64,000 bases of DNA from Caprella mutica. Lineage: Eukaryota > Arthropoda > Malacostraca > Amphipoda > Caprellidae. The notes below the pieces were generated by a model. That model saw only the letters and a list, made by a program, of their open reading frames with translations, ran no database searches and was not told where the DNA came from. The translations under genes were made by a program, and so were the position numbers. Of this stretch, positions 45,485 to 57,400 are shown in pieces. Location of the stretch: the NCBI GenBank assembly GCA_947561585.1, contig CANNZV010000259.1, positions 248,001 to 312,000 on the forward strand, in the 5' to 3' direction. How positions within the stretch are numbered: the first letter of the stretch is position 1; each line of letters opens with the position of its first letter.

Positions 45485-48400
45485 CTGTTGGAAAGAAATA
45501 GTTATAATTAGGGATGGGACGAAGTATCGGTATCGGTATCGGCATTTTTGGGGAGTATCGGCAATGGTATCGGTATCGGCATATATTGAAAAGTATCGGC
45601 ATATATTGAAAAGTATCGGCCTATACTTAGCCGATACTTGTATGATTATTTAAATTTTATTCATTTCATAAATTTTCTTTTTTTATTAAATTTCTATTAT
45701 TTTATAGCCATAAATGAAATAAATAATTAAATAAAAATCATTATAAGTACCAATCCAATAATTGACCAACTACCTACTAGAGTTCTAAGTATTATTTTTA
45801 TTTATTTATTATGACATGCATGAAATTATTAATAAATAATTTAAAGTATATACGAAATCTACCAATAGGTTTTTGAGTCCGACTATAAATTCAAAATAAG
45901 AATTATTCAGCTAATGTTGACCATTTTTGCACCTATTTATTACAAGTACCACAGGATGATAACACACATCAGAAAAGTTATCTATTTAATACAAATGTTT
46001 TTCAATTAATGTGAAATATGTAAATCACTTCATGTTATACTACATTGAAAGAGCATTACTGTGTTAGTTTTCAGTTAGAACTTTATTAAACTTACAAGAA
46101 TAATTTATACTGTATAACTCCTTAAGTATCAAAGAGTTTTATAAATATAAACTTTAAAAAACTGCAAGTATCGGTATCGGCAAGAATCGGCATTTTCTTT
46201 AAAGTATCGGTATCGGCAGGTATCGGTATCGGCACTTGTTGAGAAGTATCGGTATCGGCAAGTATCGATATCGGTTGATTTTGTAAAGTATCGGTATCGG
46301 CAAGTATCGGTATCGGCGAAAATTTTGGTATCGTCCTATCCCTAGTTATAATAAGTATGTATTTGCAATAAAAATATTGTATAATCAGTAAGAGAATAAT
46401 CGGACAAATTGTAAGTTATCCCTGAAACGAACAACGGGTCTGAGAGGCCCAGCCCCTTTCGAAATTTTAATGCATAATTTAAAAACTAATAGACAATTGA
46501 GAAGCTCAAACTCCGTGACTTTTATTGTCAACATTTCATTAATTGTATATTATTTTTTGATCAGGTGGGCATCTGGAGCCTGGGTGAAGTACAATTACTG
46601 TTGCGTCACACTAGTAACATCACTTATAGGATTAATAGCTATTTTTTAGTGTGAATTAAAATATGACGCAGCAACGCATGTAAGATTTCCGCATGGTAAC
46701 AGAATTTTATAAAACTAAAGTAAAACAAATTATATTGTATTATTTTCATTGTTACCTTCGCAGAATGCGGGAAGGTCATATTTTACCCAGCATTTATTTA
46801 TCTAATTATTATCTTGTTATTCGCTTAACTAAAAAAATGTGCAACTAAATTGCCTGAAATTTGGTTCAACGATTGGTTCATGTCCAGTGACCTACTGGTA
46901 GAATTTTGGGAGCGACCCAGTCAAAGGTCAAGGTCATGATCATTTATAACTTAAAAAGTTTTGAATCATATTGCATGAAACTCTGTGAGATGATTGGTCA
47001 ATATACAGGAACCATTTTGTTAGATTTTGGAAGCGATCGGGTCAAAGGTCAAAGTCAATGCCATTTGAACTCAGTAACTCAAAAAGTATTCAATAAAATT
47101 GTCTGAAATTTGATGGCACAATTGGTCAATGTCTAGGAACCATCTTTTAGAATTTTGGAAGCGATCCGGTCAAAGGTCAAGGTCATTAGCAGTTTATTAA
47201 ATTTTGGGAGAGAACGGGTCAAAGCGGCGGCGAAGGTATGCGCTCGACCGAGAGCACATAATCTAGTTCCAAATAAATACATCTTAGAGACGTATTTTTT
47301 TGGCAACTGAAGTGAAGTATAGATCTACATTTCTTCTGGAACAAGTCTCTCAGGTACTATGTGCGTTCCAGGAGTAAAGATAATAAAAAATTATCGTTTA
47401 TCTCTCCCATTCAGTAAATCTTTTCAAACTTAGTGCTCACACTTTCGTAGATCACCAAGAGTTGCCTGTGTCGTGCCAATAGCCATCCTGAAGCCAGAGA
47501 ATTTGGCACAGAAAGTCGTGCACAATTCTAAATTCATCGTTACTGGTGATGAAGAAATGTAGCCATGTCCTTCACTTCCGTTTATTAGTTTCGCATCACT
47601 TAGCTCTTTATCATCTGAAATGAAATTGAATGAAAATAGTTAAAACAAATGCATACTCTAATTGAAAGCCATTATCATTATGGGTTTTAATTATATTGAT
47701 AATGTAAAGTATAATCTGAAAACCCACAGATCTGAAAATGCAGCACCCTTCGCACCTAAGTGGCAATTTAATTCTCCTGAAGTATGCCCTTTAAATTTCT
47801 GTTTAAAACGTGGTTTTCTATTGCGCATAGAATAATTGTAAGGTGAAGATATACATCATATGAATATACAAATTACTTTAATTTAATATTATTGTTTTAT
47901 ATTTTATTTAATTTGTCTCATTAAATATTGTTTTCATAATATTAAAAATAATTGCAATGTTGACTAGATTAATTAAATATAATGCCCGTACACACTAGGT
48001 ACTAAAAAGTGAATGATCCCGCAACACACACTAAAAACTGGCTGATTTAGTGCCAACTCGAGCAACTTTATGTGTCCAAGAGAGTATAGAGAGTTGGCAT
48101 TCTTTTGAGTCTGATGCTGCAACTTTCAGTAGCAATCTGACAGCTCATTGGGTATCATCACGATTTTCCTTGTCTGTGACTAATAAAAACGGTCTTTTAT
48201 AATAAACATAGGAGGAAGAAAGCTCACAAAACTATTTAAATCTATTATTAATTAATTTAAATAATGCAAATTAATAGGTAAAAAATAATTATATTATTGT
48301 TTTGCTGAATCAGTTTAATGAAAACAAGGCAGGATCCCTCAAATTAGGTACCTACTTACTACCTATTTTTCTACTTTTTACTCAAAGAAATGAAAAATAT

Positions 48401-51400
48401 TACATCTCTCATTTTTGAAATTACAACGACATTCTCAGTTAAAAGTGCAGCATCTCTTGTTTCACAAAGGAAACCAGCTCTGAGATCCCCTCAGATCCAT
48501 CAACATTTATGAGAGATAAAAGTTCACCATGGGCTTGTGAATCTTCTTTGGCAACATGCGAGAGAAGCATTGGCATCAAAATGCGCCAGAGTGCCTGTAA
48601 AGTTAGCTTAGGTGCACGCATTGCCTTGTTGTATGCTTTTCCAGCCAAAACCAACTCGACTGCGCCTGGTCCCAGAATACCACTTTCAAGCCAAAGCTCA
48701 GATAAACGAGATCCATCCAAGTTATGACCAATACATTTCTGAAAGTTCATCGAAATGTGGAGACCACCAAGTCTAGGAATAAGTTTCTGTTGATATTCTG
48801 GATTCAACCATTTTAATTCCATAAGTTTACAATAAAGTGCTTGGCCCACAGTTATCACTGTGTGCTCCTGACCATGGTGTGACGATATTGCCATGCATCT
48901 TCTGACAACTGTGTTCAACGTGTCCAGTTCGTGAGCAGGAGCTAGAAGAATGGCAGATATCCGACAGACGTATGTTCTGGGTCAACTGTTGACACTCCCT
49001 CATTAAAAACGGTCCAACTTTTCTTCTTGGTGGAGTTTTGTCTGGTCAAGAAGAAAGCCATGTCCATTGCTTGTGAGTCTAGCACAGATGCATTATTGTT
49101 TATCTTGGACGAATCAAACCAAAATGTGTCAGTCGGGTTTTTAAGGTCCTAAAGATTCACTGTTGGCAGGATTTAATTTTATGTGATGCAATTCTACTAA
49201 GATTGTTGGGACATCTAACTTGCTATTAGTTGAAGGCTTGAGCGAGGCAAGTGAAGTAGTGGAGGTCTGTCCTCGCTGCCATGTCGCCTTCTGGGTTGCA
49301 TGGAATGTGTTTTTGCCATCAAGAGTCTCAACTAGTATGTCAATATTGTCAGCTGTGTAATGGATGAACTTGTTGGCTACGTTATTTGATGGTATAATTG
49401 CTCCAGTTTGCTGGTCCAGAGATTGCAATGTGCTTTCAGCTAATGAAGTATTGATTTGCAAAACCTGTTTATAGCTAATACAATGTCCTGCTTGGGATCC
49501 GGAAACTTGATCGAAAGCAATTGACCGAAAGCAATTTATCGAAAGCAATTGATCGAATGGAAAATTGGTCGAATGGAAAATTGGTCGAATGGAAAATTGA
49601 TCGAAAGGAAAATTGGTCGAAAGGAAAATTGGTCGAATGAAAATTGATCGAAAGGGAAATTGATCGCACAACAATTGATCGACTGGAAAATTGATCGAAT
49701 GGAAAATTGGTCGAATGGAAAATTGATCGAAAGGAAAATTGGTCGAATGGAAAATTGATATAAAGGAAAATTGATTGCACATCAATTGATCGAATGGAAA
49801 ATTGACCGAAACAAAATTGATCGAAAATGATATTGGATCCATTTACACTAATTGACAATGATAACTGAAACCATGGATTACCAGAGAAACTTACTTGCAA
49901 TATATTACAGCTAGTAGATCTTGTTATCATGATTTATATATAATAATAATATTAATAACAAATGACATTTCTTCAATCAACTGCTTATCTATAACAGAAC
50001 TATATGCTTTGAAATATATTATAATTTGAAGAACTTTAATCTTTCTTAGTTCTAGAATTTAGATAGTTCTAGATAACTTGTGAATTGAAAGTTAAATAAT
50101 CAATTAATTTAGTATAGGTTTAACATCTGTTTCGGAACCAAAAGCCATATCACTGACGGTAAAAGGGAATTAAATACAAGAGATAGGAAGAAGCAGTCAG
50201 AAAGGAAAGTAGATTCATGAACAAAGTCACTTAACACCGTCGGTGACAATGCTCATGGATCTGAAAAAGCTACTCTGTGAGTGCAGTCACTTACCAAGCA
50301 ATGTAACAAAAAGGGACACTATAAGCACCGGTTACTGCACTTACAGATGGAAGAAAAAAATGAAGCTGCAGGATCTATTCGATCAATTTTCCTTTCGATC
50401 AATTGTTGTGCGATCAATTTTCCTTTCGATCAATTTTCCATTCGATCAATTTTCCATTCGATCAATTGCTTTCGATCAATTGCTTTCGGTCAATTGCTTT
50501 CGATCAATTTTCCTAGACCCGTCCTGCTTTGTGAAACAAATTCACTAGATCTTTGGAACGTGTTGCTTGGTGCAATGTACAAGCTAGACCAACATGTTTT
50601 GGAGTCCACTTCGTTCCACCACTGGTGCCAAAAATGACATCCTGAGCAACACTCAGTACTCTTGTTTGCATCTGGGTATCATTGCATCTGTGTTCGATTC
50701 TGCTAATACATCTTGGCCACCAAAAATAAGTCTCAAAAGCATATACAGGCTATCTGGAACACATGCGTTGACATCATCTTCCCTGACAGAAAAACCACGA
50801 TGGCCACCTGAAGACATTATGACTCATTCTTGAACAGTGAGTGGCTCTTTCTTTTATACTGAATGAATATTAGAACTTTTGTTCTCATAAGATGTTTTAA
50901 TTTATTGAGTTACAATCCAAATCTTTGATACAACTGTTAGATCAGGAGTTCCCTAACTTTTTTAAGCTCGTGGACCCCTTAAGCTTTTCATACTTTTTCG
51001 TGGACCCCATAAGATCAGATTAAACGTCAGAATCTTGCTTTACTATCAACATCGTTCTTTTACCTTATTTATTCCTCCATTTTATCGCCTTCCAAATCCC
51101 TCTTCACACCACCGAAAACTCATCCTTCTCCTTGCCTTTCTCTTTCCTCTCCATCCTCACCATTCATTTATCTATATAATCACCTCTCAACTTCTCTTTC
51201 TCCCTTTCATTCCACACTATTTCTTCATTTGCATTCAGCACTTCACTCTTCCAAACCCTCTTCCCTATCAACAACGTCTCACGAGCTCTACCTAGTTCAG
51301 AAAACGATTCATTCGCCATCCTCTCAACTATTCTTATTTACTCGATAATCTTCTCTTCTTAAAGTTATATTATATCTAATGAAAATCATACACCCACTCT

Positions 51401-54400
51401 TCTCCTTATTCATTCTTTGCTCACATCTCTCAGCTTCCCTCGTCAACAACTCTACCATTTTCTCAGTACTATCTATTCAGCAGATCTTGCCATCATCAGC
51501 ATAAAACAAAACAGGCACTCTCACACTTCTATTCTTATATCCGAATCCTCTCATATCCTTATCATCTTCTCAATTATCAATCCATCACAAACAACTTGGT
51601 CGATCCTGTACACTGTCGTTCCTAACACCACTTTTAACCTCACTTTGTCCCCTCGGATTATAATTATATACACTCAGAGAAATTCTGATGCACCCAGGTG
51701 TTTCGAGCTCACCCTATGGCTTTGTCTCCAAAGTGAGACACTTTTGTGCGTCAAACTATAGTTTGGATGCACTAAAGTGCGTCAGTTTTTTATTTTTTTA
51801 TTCATTTAAATCCAGAAAAGTTACAAACTTATGGAAAATTAAAATATAAACATCAATCTAAATTAAAATATGATAAAAATACTAAACTAACTAAAAAACA
51901 AAAAGAATGATACAGTGGGTTAGCTTAAAATTAATTAATAAGTTTATTCCTACAGTATTCTTTACAAATAGTTTTAAATTAAAAATCTGTCATCGGGCAT
52001 TTCAAATTATCGGGTATACTATTAAAAAGATTAATAGTTCTATATACAATAAAATTTCTTTCTGCTTCAGTTCTAATATTGGGTAGGGGAGAACGGGGTG
52101 AGTTCGTACATTTTTCTTTTCAAGGCTTATAGAATCTTAACTAATCGGGATACAAGTTTGTTCTCGAATCTATAGGTATTAAACTACTTATAGCTACTAA
52201 CTAGATTAGTTAAAACCTTATAGTTCTCTCTTAATATCGATTTTATTGAGATACGAACTCACCCGGAAGTGCGGGTGAGTTCGTACAAGCAGAGTATCAC
52301 CCAGTACAGTACTAAAAATAGGAGAAAAAGGAGAATTCAGTAAGAATTTCATTTAATGAAAATATTACAAACTCTTGAATTGATGAAATAACAAAAAAAA
52401 GGCTTCATCAGCGATGTCTTCCGAACTAGATTATAGAGCGGTAATTCCAATCATTAGCCTACGCTTTGCCACTGGTTAATTTGAATTTTTCTTTCTTCAA
52501 ATTTGATTAACTTTTTTTCTATGGTTTTGACCTAGATCATTGACCTTCTTGGTTATCTTCCTCTGCTGTTGCTCTTTCTAAGAAGAGCCTTTGGGAATGT
52601 CCTAATGTTTTCAAAAGATATTCCTAAAAATGAAACTTTCAATCTAGAGGGGCCTGGTTGTGGCTTGGAGGATGAAGTAGGAGCATGCTCGATGATTGGT
52701 GAAGCAGGAGCAGGCTCGGTATGGTGAAGTAGGAGAAGGGTCGGTATGGTGAAGTAGGAGAAGGCTCGGTGGATGGTGAAGCAGTAGCAGGCTCGATGGA
52801 TGGTGAAGTAAGAGAAGGCTCGGTGGATGGTGAAGCAAGAGCAGACTCGGTATGGTGAAGTAGGAGGAGGCTTGGTGGATGGTGAAGCAAGAGCAGGCTC
52901 AGTGGATGGTGAAGTAGGAGCTCGGTGGATGTCAAAGCAGGCTCGGTGGATGGTGAAGTAGGAGCAGGCTCTGTGGATGGCGCATTTTCTACTTGTTTGT
53001 GCTCATAATGATTTGAACTATTCTCAGCATATTCTGGAATAGCACCGTCCTTTAATACTTCGCTGGTGAAAACTTTCTTTTCTAATTTATGCTCATTAAA
53101 TTCTGAACCATTTCTGGATCGCTTTGTGGCAACTTACAGCTCCATCGGAGGAACTTTATACAATTTTGCAGCTTTACGAACTGATGTTTCATTTTTCCAG
53201 GAAGAATACTGTTCCGTTCTTTTACGTGTATACACTCTAGGCATATATGAATAAATAATTCGTACATAATGGGGTGAAACCGTACAGTGGAGAATGTGTC
53301 CGTACATATTTGTACGATGACACCCCACACCGCAATTAATTTTCAAAATGGAATACATCGGACATTAATGAGTTTCAACTAAATGTTAACGTTTACATAC
53401 GTAAAGAATATCCTAGTGAATACTAGTATTCCATATAAGGTTTTTAGATAGTAAATTGTAATTACCATGGCTTAGCTCAAGTAGTGAGAAAAAAACAATT
53501 TAGTGCTAAAAATATATGATCTCTCACCGAGGGAACATACTACACCGTCACGCGATGAAATTTGTTTCAAACTGATTGTTTTTATAATGTATAGGATCAC
53601 TCAAATTTCAACGGGTTAGAATATAACAGGTGCTGAGTTATGGCCCTGTACGGATTAACCCACTGTACGAACTCCCCCGGTTCTCCCCTACATTAAAATG
53701 GGTAAATCTGGTTTGATAAGAGTGAGTAGGAATATATTCTCTAAAATAGGTGTTAAAAATGTCAGTATTAGAAAATAGGGCATTGCCATATTTCTGACCT
53801 CAAACTAATTTCAGTTAGCTCTATTGCGTTAAAATCATGGGGAGTTGATAAATTAAAAGGGATATTGTGACTAGAAATTTTGCTTGACAGAGTTTGGGCT
53901 ATTGAGCTAAAATGATTGTTAAAATGGTCGCAGAGTTCTTTTCCTGATAAAATTCTATCTAAATGTTTCACTTTAAAATCTGTTTGTTTTCTTTTGCGAT
54001 TTAAAATATTGTTGATAAAATTCCAGGTTTCTTTAGGACTTTCAGATTTTAGCAGTTCAGTTTGATAAAAAAGATTCTTGGATTTTTTTTCAATGTAAGT
54101 CAGTTTATTTCTAAAATATGTATAAGAACGTTTTAAAGTCAATCCTAGTCTTGATAATTTCAAGGGTCATCCAACCAGATTTTTTAGAATTTCGGTAACC
54201 AGTTCTTATAGGATAACAGAAATATAAAAATATAATATAATTTGTCACAAAAGTCATTAGCTAAATATTAGGATCGTTACTGTCATTAATAAATTGCATT
54301 GTATGATTTGATCTTTAAAATTATTCCTGTTAGATTCGGATTTAAAATTCCTATAAGTAAAATTCTGCTTAGTTTGTTTGATTGCAGTTTTAAAATGGAA

Positions 54401-57400
54401 CACATTAGGCCTATGGTCAGAGATGTCGCATTCGACAACAGCAGACTGTAAATTGTTATGAGGACTGTAAAAAAAATTGTTATCGATGATGTACTTTAGT
54501 GTTTCAGTTATAAATATGTTAAAATGATGAAAAAAATGAGGAATGAATATTTTTCTCTTCAATTTAACAAAATTTTAGCTAAGACACTTTATTGCATCCA
54601 AACTACAGTTTGATCCACAAAAGTGTCTCGCTTTAGAGACAAAGCCATAAAGTGAACTCGAAAAACCTGGGTGCATCAGTTGGAGTTGTTAATTTTTCTC
54701 AGTGCAATACCTAAATCCCTCATTCAAAGTCTGCCTATCCACACTAGCAACCGCCTTATAAAAATCTATTGCAATAATCACATGATTTTTTTTTCATTCC
54801 ATAGCCTTCCTCCACTCAACTCCACAACTATAATAAACAAATTCTCTTCCATTCTCCTCCTCCTGTGAATCCAACTTGCAAACACCCCACATTCACATCA
54901 TGAAATCTCTGTCCATCATTCTATCTTTCATCATACCCATAAGCACCTTGTATTCCTCATTTTTAAGGACATGGTTCGATGCTGAGACGCTATTCATCAC
55001 TTATCACACCACTATCCAACACCTCATTGAACATTGTCATCATCCACTTCATATACACTTAACCCCCGGGCCCCAAAGCTTTAAAAATTCCTCCTTTCGT
55101 TTATCTGGACATTGCTGTTTCCTGCATTTAGTTTCCTTCTGTCTTTTGATTTTACATCCTTCGCTTCAAATCTTACTTCTTCCATTCAGGCATCCACTCT
55201 TCCGCCACTCTCAGACTCAATACCCTTGGCTTCTCTCCCTCTCTCTCTATCTCTCTCTCTCTAACCTGTTGAATCCACTCCATATAATGTATTCCTTCTC
55301 TTGTTTTATTCAATCCTCTATCAAATTTGTCAATAATTGCCATATTTTCATTCTATTCCTGTTACTCTTCACTTCGAAGATATTTATACTTCAAATTTTG
55401 TTTTCTCTTTCCTTACCAATTCCTTAATTAACTGTTCCTGCTCATTCCTAACCAATCTATATTTCCTATTGAAATATCTCCTATATTTAATTTATCTTTA
55501 ATCGACCGACTCATTCATCTATTTTAGTTCTATCACTTTTTTTTTTATAATTCTACTTTTATATATTTTTCTCATGTGTTCATCTTCAATTTATTTTACA
55601 ATGATCTCAAACTCATTCATTCTCCCATTCACTTCCTCTATTGAAGCATTTCCATTCAATACACAAAAATTATTCACAATTTCCTCATCATTCACTTTAT
55701 AATACTCTTTCATTCCTCATTTGCTACCATTGTCTCAACTTCTATATTCTTTGCTAGTCAGTAGTCGGACTCTGGGTTGCCGAAATATTTTTCTTGATAG
55801 TACCGAATCGTTTAAAGAAATATGAATAATTCATCGGTGGACCCCCCTCCTTCTCCTATGGACCCCCAAAACTCAATTTTTGTTCGTGGACCCCTATAAG
55901 TTTTGTGGACTTCTAGGTGCCCGAGTGGACCCTGGTTGGAAACCTATGTATTTAGATTGTGATTCAATGAGTGAAATATGGTAAAAATACACTATTTTAT
56001 TCTACAAGATATGAAAATGGGTGCACCGACAATTGGGCCCGCCGACATTTGGGCCTCACGACAATTAGGCCCTCAGGTAATTGGACCCCAAGACAATTGG
56101 GCCCCAAAACAATTAAGCCCAGAAATTTTTTGGCAGAAGACACAATAAAGAAGTGTTACTTTGTTATTACTAGGGTAATGACAATATTATTGTTATTATA
56201 GTAATTATTAATATATTTATAATTTTTTATTTCGATTGATTTACCCTTTAAATCACATTTGGATACTAATCTCATGTTTTGGTGTAATGAAAATCTTTGA
56301 AGTATTTAAATAAGTCGTCATGTGAATCATGTCATGTGGATCCAATGTGAAGTGTACATCGTCTGACAAAGTTGTCACAGTAATATTTAGTTAATAAAAT
56401 GGGTAAATTTAAAAGATTTTGGTTAATTATAGTAGTTTAAAAGAATAATAGTATTCATTCATGAAAAGAATATATTTTATTACAAAATGTATTTTTTTAT
56501 AAGGATAATATTTTTTTCTTATTAGGATTATTCATTATTTTAATTATGCTCAAAACTATATTTTTATGCTAAACACATATTGTCACATTCCTAGTTATTA
56601 CATTAGCAATGATCTTCAATTAAATTTATACAGAAAACTCTGAAAAAATGGGCAAATAATATAATTGTCTTGGGGGACCAATTGTTGGTCCACGAGTTAG
56701 TAATATAACAAGAACTTACATTTAACGAAAGTTTTAGATCCTTCCATGTATTCCGTTTCAGCCCATCCTCTCATGTAATCAGAGCCCATTTCTAAGGGAT
56801 CCCGCCCCTTCTCTCTGAAGAGACATGAATCATCGGGTGTAACGGAGAAAGCGTAACACGTGGGTTCGGACAAGCAGGAACAGCGGCCTGCGTACACAAT
56901 AATAAAAATATCCTTCTCAAATATAAATAAAGTATTTTGACAATGCAATCAGCCATACTTACACGGGATAACTGAGTTGTTCGCCGTGTGTCTGGTTGGG
57001 ATTTCCAAGTCGGAGATAACTGATCGATCGTTCAAAATCAAGAATTTTATCAACCCTCTATTATTGGTGATGAAATTAATCTTGTGGTCTCCGATAATTG
57101 AATCGATCACTTGAATTAGAAGAACAACTGAGAGAGGAATGAAAATTGGATTATGTTAATTTAAAAATACATTTCAATTCATGGTTTCAATTGAATTAAT
57201 TAAAATACAATTTTTTCCTTATATCTACTAACTGAAATAAATCAAAGTAATAGAAAAGTACAGGCATCCATCCGCTTTAGTTACCAAATCACAACTCAGT
57301 TTCCAAACGGTAACTAAAGCGAATAAAAGTAACAAGAAATTTAAAACTGTCACTTCTTGATTTATACCTCATTTTCTATGAGTTATAGAAAAAAATTATT

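Larger units (their letters stand above)
43337..47985. repeat. Segmental duplication unit 2, 3' part
   Basis: Colinear with 17461-17639 and 20142-23185. It holds exons 4 and 5 of gene 2, and two insertions that unit 1 lacks. Confidence 0.9.
48418..50830 (-). pseudogene. Repeat-borne conserved protein, disrupted
   Basis: Minus strand from about 50815: LSVAQDVIFGTSGGTKWTPK, HVGLACTLHQATRSKDLVN and LFHKAG up to 50521, then, after a 1-kb insertion, HCISYKQVLQINTSLAEST, DNIDILVETLDGKNTFHA, APAHELDTLNTVVRRCMAIS, LGGLHISMNFQKCIGHNLDG and GPGAVELVLAGKAYNKAMRA to a stop at 48439. I recognise the order (GQD..GTKTPKH, GH..SY, DNxDxxxxTLxGxxTFH, APAHExxTL, LGGxHxxMxF) from an uncharacterised family that is highly repeated in cnidarian, mollusc and crustacean genomes. 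Its function is not known to me. Stops at 49141 and frameshifts near 48955 and 50665, plus the insertion, make it dead. Confidence 0.75.
51900..54562 (-). pseudogene. Internally deleted jockey-like non-LTR element
   Basis: Minus strand. The end of the endonuclease domain and linker (CDISDHRPNVFHF; ETWNFINNILNRKRK; DHFNNHFSSIAQTL) runs to EISLRSEIW near 53790. The sequence then jumps to the C-terminal tail (NTYFREYIPTHSYQTRFTHF, then NIRTEAERNF, RTINLFNSIPDNLKC) near 53760 and 52070. The whole reverse transcriptase core is missing, so it is an internally deleted, non-autonomous copy. The tail is interrupted by the pogo-like element. Confidence 0.8.
51671..54704. mobile_element. 3-kb element with 115-bp terminal inverted repeats
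   Basis: The left end (51671-51790) and right end (54580-54704) are inverted copies: CACTCAGAGAAATT / AATTTTTCTCAGTG, then TGATGCACCCAGGT, ATGGCTTTGTCTC, GAGACACTTTTGTG and TAGTTTGGATGCA. Between them is a non-LTR retrotransposon fragment, itself split by a pogo-like element. Unit 1 has no such insertion (near 26930). The short CACTxAGA ends are shared with the smaller MITEs near 21591 and 45101. Confidence 0.82.
50943..55948. mobile_element. Old hAT-like element in gene 2 intron 3
   Basis: Paralogue of 24811-30204: left end CAGGAGTTCCCTAACTTTTT with CGTGGACCCC, right end GAGTGGACCCTGGTTGGAAACC. It is interrupted by the 51671-54704 element instead of the foldback elements found in unit 1. 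Pyrimidine-rich open frames inside (for example 51035-51295, 54671-54868, 54876-55427) are compositional. Confidence 0.7.
47615..56719 (-). other. Gene 2 intron 3 (9.1 kb, transposon-rich)
   Basis: Holds a decayed transposon-borne gene (48418-50830) split by a foldback element, the old hAT-like element shared with gene 1 with further nested insertions, and a solo foldback element just before exon 3. Confidence 0.7.

Noticed and set aside
46906..47106. 66-codon frame
   Set aside because: It lies within the internal 120-bp blocks of a dispersed repeat.
49141..49930. 233- and 151-codon frames rich in FPFDQFS-type repeats
   Set aside because: These read through the phrase arms of the foldback element into the pseudogene. 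Only the non-repeat part is protein-like.
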